Assembly (NCBI RefSeq): GCF_011602485.2 | Contig: NZ_CP050022.2 | Span: 7,088,001 to 7,152,000, forward strand | Reading direction: 5' to 3' | Length of the DNA stretch: 64,000 nt | Source: Bradyrhizobium sp. 1(2017) | GTDB lineage: Bacteria > Pseudomonadota > Alphaproteobacteria > Rhizobiales > Xanthobacteraceae | Translations under genes and position numbers: made by a program | In this document: positions 58,530 to 64,000 of the stretch, one piece after another | How the letters are laid out: the number at the start of each line of letters is the position of its first letter | Position numbering within the stretch: position 1 is the first letter of the stretch | The notes under the pieces: generated by a model | Told to the model about the DNA's origin: nothing | The model's input: the letters and a program-made list of their open reading frames with translations, nothing else | Database searches by the model: none

Positions 58530-59357
58530 CTATTGGCGGAACGGAAAGGCGAGCTGGCCGCCGATTTCCTTCGGCATGGCCTCTTCGTCCTTGCCGTAAT
58601 CCTGCGGCAGCCGGCCCTCCGGCATACGGAAGGTACCGAACAGCACGTCCCAGATCGGGAACGTCCCGGCAAAATTGGTGTCACCGCCCTCTTCCAGCGA
58701 GGTGTGGTGCCAGCGGTGGAACACCGGCGTCGCCAGCACGTATCTGAACGGTCCGAAGGTCCAGTTCAGATTGGCGTGCACGAAGGCCGAGTGGAAGGTG
58801 GTGAACGGCCCAACCCAGATCATGACGTTCGGGGAGATACCGGCCATCAGCAGCACGACGTCGACACTGATCGTCCCGAGCATGAGATTGACGGGATGGA
58901 AGCGCGCCGCGGAAATCCAGCCGATCTCCTCCGACGAATGATGAATCGCGTGGTACTTCCAGAACCCGCCGTCGTGGAAGAGCCGGTGCAGCCAGTACAG
59001 CATGAAATCGGACAGCACCAGAAACAGCACGGCCTGCGCCCAAAGCGGCAGCTGCGCCAGCGGGCCATGGCCGTTGTCGTAGAAGGCGATGAGCTCGTCG
59101 GCATCGTGGATGTTGAAGACGACGCCGGCGCCGACGATCAGCAGTCCGATCCGCATGGTGCGGGCAAATACGGGGACGAAGAACCAGTAGCAGATGTCGG
59201 TGAGGATCTCGCGCTTGCGCCACCACGGCGCGCCGGGATTGCAGGCCCAGAAATGCTCGAGCACGGTGAACACCGCCGCGAGCGCGAGGGTGACAGGCAC
59301 CATCTTCTGGATGGTCTCCCCGAGCATCAGGGCGACTTGCATGGGCAGGCTCGACAT
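58530..59357 (-). CDS. Sterol desaturase/fatty acid hydroxylase family membrane protein
   Basis: This 275-residue membrane protein has four helices and the di-iron histidine clusters 'HRLFH', 'HAIHH' and 'HRWHHT' of the FA_hydroxylase family. These enzymes introduce hydroxyl groups or double bonds into sterols, carotenoids or lipid acyl chains. The substrate is not predictable; hopanoid or ornithine-lipid modification are possibilities in this group. It is monocistronic. Confidence 0.9.
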   Translation of the reverse strand: MSSLPMQVALMLGETIQKMVPVTLALAAVFTVLEHFWACNPGAPWWRKREILTDICYWFFVPVFARTMRIGLLIVGAGVVFNIHDADELIAFYDNGHGPLAQLPLWAQAVLFLVLSDFMLYWLHRLFHDGGFWKYHAIHHSSEEIGWISAARFHPVNLMLGTISVDVVLLMAGISPNVMIWVGPFTTFHSAFVHANLNWTFGPFRYVLATPVFHRWHHTSLEEGGDTNFAGTFPIWDVLFGTFRMPEGRLPQDYGKDEEAMPKEIGGQLAFPFRQ

Positions 59358-59619
59358 CGTCGCCTCACTTCCGGACTGCTGGTCCCGCTAGGCCTACTCC
59401 GTGAAATTTAAGGGACGGTGAAGCCGGCGAGGCGCTGCATTCGGAACCAGACCGAATCTCAACTGCCGCCTTAAGGCGAAATTCACTCTGGCCAAAAGCA
59501 TCGTGCAACGCGCGGCTTTGCGCGATCGAATTAACTCTACCGAAAGAGCTCGGCTCTCATGCTCGTCGCGTCAAAGACAGCGCCGAACGAGGCGATCCCA
59601 ACCAGACGGAGTTTTGTTC

Positions 59620-59784
59620 ATGAAGAATCTGATTGCGCGTTTCGCCAAGGATGAATCCGGCGCCACCGCCATCGAATACGGCCTGATCGCTGCCGGCATC
59701 GCGCTGGCCATCATCACCGTCGTCAACAATCTCGGCAGCTCGCTGAACACCAAGTTCGGCTCGATCAGCACGTCGCTGAAGTAA
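59620..59784 (+). CDS. flp: Flp family type IVb prepilin
   Basis: This 54-residue pilin precursor has the short leader 'MKNLIARFAKDESG', cleaved before 'ATAIEYGLIAAGIALAIITVV'. E19, the mature Glu5, is in place. A single hydrophobic helix forms the fibre core. It is the first gene of the Tad locus, with its own terminator at 59804, so the pilin is expressed in excess over the machinery. Confidence 0.95.
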   Translation: MKNLIARFAKDESGATAIEYGLIAAGIALAIITVVNNLGSSLNTKFGSISTSLK

Positions 59785-59803
59785 GCAGCCGACGAACGAC
59801 CGC

Positions 59804-59835
59804 AAAAGCCCCGGACCTCCGGGGCCTTTGTTTTT
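59804..59835 (+). terminator. Terminator after the Flp pilin gene
   Basis: AAAGCCCCGG pairs with CCGGGGCCTTT (one bulged base) over a four-base loop, followed by TTTG and TTTTT. It begins 19 bases after the stop codon. It should give a short abundant pilin mRNA with partial read-through into the cpa genes. Confidence 0.85.
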
Positions 59836-59854
59836 CTGAAGACGGCGAGTTCCA

Positions 59855-60001
59855 GTGGCGTTGCGCGAGTACAGATCGAAAGCCGCGGTCGCGGCGAACG
59901 AGGCGGAGGCGGCACATGCCGGTTCGCCGGCCTATTGGGTCTGCGTTGCGCTGCTGCTTGCGACGGTCCTGCTCGCGTTGCGCATTGCCAGCCTCTGGTG
60001 A
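59855..60001 (+). CDS. 48-residue single-helix membrane protein, putative
   Basis: This frame starts at a GTG (59855) and gives a charged, Ala-rich N terminus ('REYRSKAAVAANEAEAAHA') and one clear membrane helix ('VCVALLLATVLLALRIASL'), then stops. It sits between the pilin terminator and cpaA. The composition looks like a real small membrane protein, but the ribosome-binding site is weak and I know no homologue. It may be a Tad accessory peptide or may not be translated. Confidence 0.4.
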   Translation: MALREYRSKAAVAANEAEAAHAGSPAYWVCVALLLATVLLALRIASLW

Positions 60002-60121
60002 ACGCGCTTTCGCCGGATCCGGCCTCGCGGCCCGGCCGCCGTTGTCGGTTTGTTTAGCACTGCCGGGCTAGCATCCGCGCCGCCAGCTTCCGCGACACAA
60101 CCAGGCCTCAAGACGCAGCTC

Positions 60122-60646
60122 ATGATCCTCGACCTTGCGCGCCTTATGCTCTTCCCGGCCCTCATGGCGTTCGCCGCTGCGAGCGATCTCTTCACGATGA
60201 CGATCTCGAACCGCGTGTCGCTGGTCCTGGTCGCGGGCTTCTTCGCCCTCGCTCTCGCCGGTGGCATGGCACCTTACGAGATGCTGAGCCACGTCGGTGC
60301 CGGAGCGCTTCTCCTGGCCGCGGCCTTCGGCTGCTTCGCGATGGGCTGGGTCGGCGGCGGCGATGCCAAGGTCGCGGCCTCGGTCGCCCTCTGGTTCGGC
60401 TTTGCCCATCTGATGAACTTCCTGCTCTACGCTTCGCTGTTCGGCGGGGCGCTGACGCTGCTCCTGCTCCAGTTCCGGCAATGGCCGTTGCCCTACGGGC
60501 TGGCGGGCCAGGCCTGGCTCGCACGGCTGCACGCCAAGGAGAGCGGCATTCCCTACGGCATCGCGCTCGCACTGAGCGCGCTGATGGTCTACCCGGAGAC
60601 CGAATGGGTGAAGGCGATCGACCTCGCCCACCTCGCACTGCGCTGA
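60122..60646 (+). CDS. cpaA: Prepilin peptidase CpaA
   Basis: This 174-residue type IV prepilin peptidase has six helices. The two catalytic aspartates lie in 'ASDLFTM' (D22) and 'GGGDAKV' (D81), as in TadV/CpaA. It cleaves the Flp leader. The start at 60122 begins the first helix; a TTG 72 bases upstream is open but not conserved. It precedes cpaB by 127 bases. Confidence 0.92.
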   Translation: MILDLARLMLFPALMAFAAASDLFTMTISNRVSLVLVAGFFALALAGGMAPYEMLSHVGAGALLLAAAFGCFAMGWVGGGDAKVAASVALWFGFAHLMNFLLYASLFGGALTLLLLQFRQWPLPYGLAGQAWLARLHAKESGIPYGIALALSALMVYPETEWVKAIDLAHLALR

Positions 60647-60773
60647 ACGCACCGGGTAACCCGGCGTTAAGGCGATTTAGATACGCCTCATTAACCATGC
60701 TTTGACGAATAGCTGGTCAACTGCCGATTACGGCGGCGGCAGCGTCGCGGCGTTTTGTTGGAAAGTGAAGCGT

Positions 60774-61571
60774 ATGAATAGGGCACGCATTGTCGTCCTG
60801 ACGGTCGCCATCTGCGCCGGCGGCGTCGCCGCGTACCTGGCGAGCGGCTCGGACAATTCTGCGCCGCCGCCCGCTCCGGTCGCACAACTTCCAACCGTCG
60901 ACGTCCTGGTGGCCAAGAACGACATCGGTCTCGGCCAGACCGTCAAGCCGGAAGACGTGCAATGGCAGACCTGGCCGGCCGCGACCGCCAGCGCCACCTT
61001 CATTCGCCGCAATGAGCGTCCCGAGGGAGTGACCCAGGTGACCGGCTCGATCGCGCGCGCTCCCTTCATCCAGGGCGAGCCGATCCGCGATCAGAAGCTG
61101 GTCAAGGCCGAGGGCTCCGGCTTCATGGCCGCCATCCTGCCGACCGGCATGCGGGCGATCTCGACCGAAATTTCGCCGGAGACCGGCGCGGGCGGCTTCA
61201 TCCTGCCCAACGACCGCGTCGATGTGCTCCTCACGCGCCGCCTCAAGAATCCGGACCAGAGCAACGGCGCCCAGGACATCATCACGTCCGAGATCATCCT
61301 GGCCAACATCCGCGTCCTCGCCATCGACCAGGCGCCGAAGGAGAAGGACGGCCAGAACACGGTGGTCGGCAAGACCGTGACCCTGGAGCTCAATGCCGCG
61401 CAGACCCAGGCGCTTTCGTCGGCCCGCCAGGCCGGCACGCTGTCGCTGGCGCTGCGCAGCATAGCCGACGTCAAGATGAGCGAGATCACGCTCGACGAAT
61501 CCGCGCAGAAGCGCGACGGCGTTTCGATCATTCGCTACGGCATTCCAAGTCAGACGGCGAAAGCACGATGA
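60774..61571 (+). CDS. cpaB: Flp pilus assembly protein CpaB
   Basis: This 265-residue protein has an N-terminal membrane anchor (about 5-25) and an SAF domain ('DVLVAKNDIGLGQTVKPEDVQWQTWP'). A RcpC/CpaB domain follows, with 'GFILPNDRVDVLLTRR'. It is a periplasmic component of the Tad machine. It overlaps cpaC by four bases (ATGA). The ribosome-binding site is GGAAAGTGAAG. Confidence 0.94.
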   Translation: MNRARIVVLTVAICAGGVAAYLASGSDNSAPPPAPVAQLPTVDVLVAKNDIGLGQTVKPEDVQWQTWPAATASATFIRRNERPEGVTQVTGSIARAPFIQGEPIRDQKLVKAEGSGFMAAILPTGMRAISTEISPETGAGGFILPNDRVDVLLTRRLKNPDQSNGAQDIITSEIILANIRVLAIDQAPKEKDGQNTVVGKTVTLELNAAQTQALSSARQAGTLSLALRSIADVKMSEITLDESAQKRDGVSIIRYGIPSQTAKAR

Positions 61572-63058
61572 AGACAGTCGAGATGAAATACAGGTTGAAC
61601 GCGGCGACGATACGAACCTCGATGGTCCGCGCCCTGTCATTTTCGGCCGCCCTCGCGCTGGCGCTCAATCCGGCGCTGACTCCCGCGATCGCTGCCGATT
61701 ATCGTCCGATCGCACAGGTCGCCGCCGACGGCCAGATGAACGCGCGGTTCCTCTCGCTCGGCGTCGGCAAATCCATCGTGATCGACCTGCCGCGCGACAT
61801 CAAGGACGTACTGGTCGCCGACCCCAAGATCGCCAATGCGGTGGTCCGCTCGGCGCAGCGCGCCTATATCATCGGCGCCACTGTCGGCCAGACCAACATC
61901 GTGTTCTTCGATTCTGCCGGCCAGCAGATCGCGGCCTATGACATCGCGGTCAAGCGCGACCTCAACGGCGTGCGGGCCGCGCTGAAGCAGATCCTGCCCA
62001 ATTCCGACATCCAGATCGACGGTCTCGGCGACGGCATCGTCCTGTCCGGCACGGCCGCGAATCCGCTGGAAGCGCAGCAGGCCAACGATCTCGCCGCGCG
62101 GCTCGCCGGCGGCGCCGACAAGGTGGTGAACTCGATCGTGGTCCGCGGCCGCGACCAGGTCATGCTGAAGGTGACCGTCGCCGAAGTCCAGCGCAACATC
62201 GTCAAGCAGCTCGGCATCGACCTCACCGCGAACCTGAACTATGGCACCTCGGTGGTGAGCTTCACCAACTCCAACCCGTTCACGGCCCTTGGCCGCAATC
62301 TGGTGGACGGCAACAACCTGACCACGAAGTTCGGCGCAACGCCGTCCGTACAGGCCACTCTGCGGGCGATGGAGACCGCGGGCGTGATCCGGACGCTGGC
62401 CGAGCCGAACCTGACCGCGATCTCCGGCGAGTCCGCGACCTTCATCGCCGGCGGCGAATTCCCGGTGCCGGCAGGCTACGCGTGCGATCCCGTCACGCAT
62501 GTCTGTACCACCCAGATCAGCTTCAAGAAATTCGGCATCTCGCTCAACTTCACGCCGGTGGTGCTGAGCGAAGGCAAGATCAGCCTGCGCGTGATGACGG
62601 AAGTCTCGGAGCTGTCGAACGAGAATTCGATCACGCTGTCCCAGGCCGTGAGCTCGACGTCGGTGAACTCGCTGACGGTGCCCTCGATCAGGACCCGCCG
62701 CGCCGAGACCTCGCTGGAAATTCCCTCGGGCGGCGCCATGGCGATGGCCGGCCTGATCCAGCAGCAGACCAAGCAGGCGGTCAGCGGGTTGCCGGGGCTG
62801 ATGCAGCTTCCGATCCTCGGTACGCTGTTCCGCAGCCGCGACTTCGTCAACAATGCGACCGAACTGGTCGTGATCGTGACGCCCTATGTCGTTCGCGCGG
62901 TCGCGCAAAAGGATCTGTCGCGACCGGATGACGGCTTCGCCGCGCCTTCCGATCCGCAGGCCGAGCTGATCGGCAACATCAACCGCATCTACGGCGTGCC
63001 CGGCCGGACCGAACCGGCCCGGAACTACCGCGGCACCTACGGCTTCATCACCGACTGA
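61568..63058 (+). CDS. cpaC: Tad secretin CpaC (RcpA)
   Basis: This 496-residue outer-membrane secretin has a signal peptide near residue 40, an N-domain ('LGVGKSIVIDLPRDIKDVLVADPKIANAVVR'), a BON-like domain (about 130-205) and the secretin barrel from about 270, with 'VPAGYACDPVTHVCTTQISFKKFGISLNFTPVV'. It forms the pilus exit channel. It is translationally coupled to cpaB. Confidence 0.94.
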   Translation: MKTVEMKYRLNAATIRTSMVRALSFSAALALALNPALTPAIAADYRPIAQVAADGQMNARFLSLGVGKSIVIDLPRDIKDVLVADPKIANAVVRSAQRAYIIGATVGQTNIVFFDSAGQQIAAYDIAVKRDLNGVRAALKQILPNSDIQIDGLGDGIVLSGTAANPLEAQQANDLAARLAGGADKVVNSIVVRGRDQVMLKVTVAEVQRNIVKQLGIDLTANLNYGTSVVSFTNSNPFTALGRNLVDGNNLTTKFGATPSVQATLRAMETAGVIRTLAEPNLTAISGESATFIAGGEFPVPAGYACDPVTHVCTTQISFKKFGISLNFTPVVLSEGKISLRVMTEVSELSNENSITLSQAVSSTSVNSLTVPSIRTRRAETSLEIPSGGAMAMAGLIQQQTKQAVSGLPGLMQLPILGTLFRSRDFVNNATELVVIVTPYVVRAVAQKDLSRPDDGFAAPSDPQAELIGNINRIYGVPGRTEPARNYRGTYGFITD

Positions 63059-63077
63059 GGCGGAACGGGGACCCACG

Positions 63078-63812
63078 ATGATCACAAGACAACCCCAGCT
63101 TCGCAAATGCGCTATCCGCCTCGGTGGCGCGCTCGCCGGCATGGCGCTCGTCCTCGGCGGCTGCCAGCACGACCAGGAGGTCACCGCCTCCATTCCCGAC
63201 GACTACAAGCAGCGCCACCCGATCGCGATCGAAGAGCAGAACCGCTCGATCGTCGTCTTCGTCGGCCACGCGCGCGGCGGCTTGACCGCCGCCCAGCGCG
63301 CCGACGTGATGGGCGTCGCCTCGGCCTGGCTGCGCGAAGGCACCGGCGCCATCCGCATCGACGCGCCAACCGGCACGCCGAACGCACGTCCGGTCGCAGA
63401 CACCATGCGCGAGATCCAGGCGATGCTGGCCGCGGCAGGCGTCCCGCCGCGTGGCGTCGTCGTTCGTCCCTATCAACCGGAAGACAAGCGCTTCCTGCCG
63501 CCGATCCGGCTGACCTATTCCAAGATCGCCGCGGTCGCGGGCCCCTGCGGTCTGTGGCCGGACGACATCGGCCCCTCGATGAAGAACAGGAGCTGGTTCG
63601 AGAACAAGGACTATTACAATTACGGCTGCGCCTATCAGCGCAACCTCGCCGCGATGGTCGACAATCCCAGCGATCTCGAGCAGCCGAGGGCTGAGACGCC
63701 GCCTTACATGGCGCGCCGCACCACGGCCATGGAGAAGTATCGCAAGGGAACGACGACCGCGACCACCTATCCCGAAGCCGACAAGGCCAAACTCAGCGAC
63801 ACCGGCAAATGA
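63078..63812 (+). CDS. cpaD: Pilus assembly lipoprotein CpaD
   Basis: This 244-residue lipoprotein has a lipobox 'LVLGGC' with lipidation at C29. The CpaD domain has 'DYKQRHPIAIEEQ', 'IRIDAPTGTPNARPV' and 'CGLWPDDIG......ENKDYYNYGCAYQRNLAAMVDNPSDL'. It is thought to pilot or stabilise the secretin. It follows cpaC by 19 bases and overlaps cpaE by four. Confidence 0.93.
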   Translation: MITRQPQLRKCAIRLGGALAGMALVLGGCQHDQEVTASIPDDYKQRHPIAIEEQNRSIVVFVGHARGGLTAAQRADVMGVASAWLREGTGAIRIDAPTGTPNARPVADTMREIQAMLAAAGVPPRGVVVRPYQPEDKRFLPPIRLTYSKIAAVAGPCGLWPDDIGPSMKNRSWFENKDYYNYGCAYQRNLAAMVDNPSDLEQPRAETPPYMARRTTAMEKYRKGTTTATTYPEADKAKLSDTGK

Positions 63813-64000
63813 TCAGCTACGCTCGCCAGCCTCAAGAAGAGCAGCCGGAGACCCCGCCCCCGCCGGTCGAGGAGCATATTGCACCCTCGCCGCGCGTCTC
63901 GGTGCAGGCCTTCTGCGAGACCGTGGAGACCGCTGCCGCGGTGCAGTCGGCCGGCGAGGATCGTCGTCTCGGCAAGGCCCATCTGAAGATCCAGATGGGC
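63809..64000 (+). CDS. cpaE: CpaE, N-terminal part, cut by window end
   Basis: The first 64 codons of a gene whose ATG overlaps the cpaD stop (ATGA). The N terminus is Pro/Glu-rich ('QPQEEQPETPPPPVEEH'), followed by 'PRVSVQAFCETVE' and 'GEDRRLGKAHLKIQMG', the start of the receiver-like domain of CpaE. CpaE is a MinD-related ATPase that localises the Tad machine. The rest lies outside the window. Confidence 0.88.
   Translation, partial: MISYARQPQEEQPETPPPPVEEHIAPSPRVSVQAFCETVETAAAVQSAGEDRRLGKAHLKIQMG

Overview
The window is 64 kb of GC-rich chromosome, most likely from a Bradyrhizobium-type alphaproteobacterium. That view rests on the codon bias, on family content typical of Bradyrhizobiaceae (DUF459, DUF2865, CsbD, a TfdA-like dioxygenase, an HWE kinase, the urt-ure cluster, a tad/cpa pilus locus) and on palindromic intergenic repeats of the kind scattered through those genomes. 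I see no tRNA, rRNA, insertion sequence, prophage or CRISPR array, so this looks like core and lifestyle chromosome rather than an island.

Layout. 0.3-7.4 kb: two small genes, a membrane diguanylate cyclase, galU, a lytic transglycosylase, an SGNH-fold protein lacking its catalytic Ser and His, and a CsbD-like protein. 7.5-17.3 kb: two divergent short-chain dehydrogenases with a TfdA-like dioxygenase, a YqgE protein, a stand-alone DsbD N-domain protein, a polysaccharide flippase, a TauE/SafE exporter, a 3-hydroxybutyrate dehydrogenase/patatin pair and a CAP lipoprotein. 17.4-29.0 kb: an almost complete assimilatory sulfate system. It comprises a CysA-W-T-Sbp transporter, APS reductase, sulfite reductase with its DUF934 and DUF2849 partners and siroheme synthase on the minus strand, with CysD and a CysN-CysC fusion divergent from them. 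29.4-42.1 kb: malate synthase G, CsbD, a 51-residue membrane protein, a chemoreceptor, DUF2865, an L,D-transpeptidase, an AI-2E-type transporter, a DUF883/holin-like pair, OpgC, a TetR regulator and a degenerate HWE histidine kinase.

42.4-54.9 kb: one long minus-strand urea block running urtABCDE - ureD - ureA - ureB - HD hydrolase - ureC - two ABM-fold proteins - ureE - ureF - ureG. It imports urea by ABC transport, hydrolyses it and matures the nickel enzyme. A well-formed sigma-54 promoter lies upstream of urtA and points to nitrogen control. Its strangest member is a MESH1-like small alarmone hydrolase placed three bases after ureB.

55.3-57.7 kb: an RNA helicase, IF-1 and a cold-shock protein, probably an RNA-remodelling module. 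57.9-64.0 kb: an orphan secretin-N-domain protein and a fatty acid hydroxylase on the minus strand, then a Flp/Tad pilus locus (flp pilin, a 48-residue membrane protein, cpaA, cpaB, cpaC, cpaD and the start of cpaE), cut by the end of the window.

Functional names come from recognised motifs and family knowledge recalled without any database search. Start codons were chosen by ribosome-binding site and family alignment, and alternatives are stated where the choice is open.
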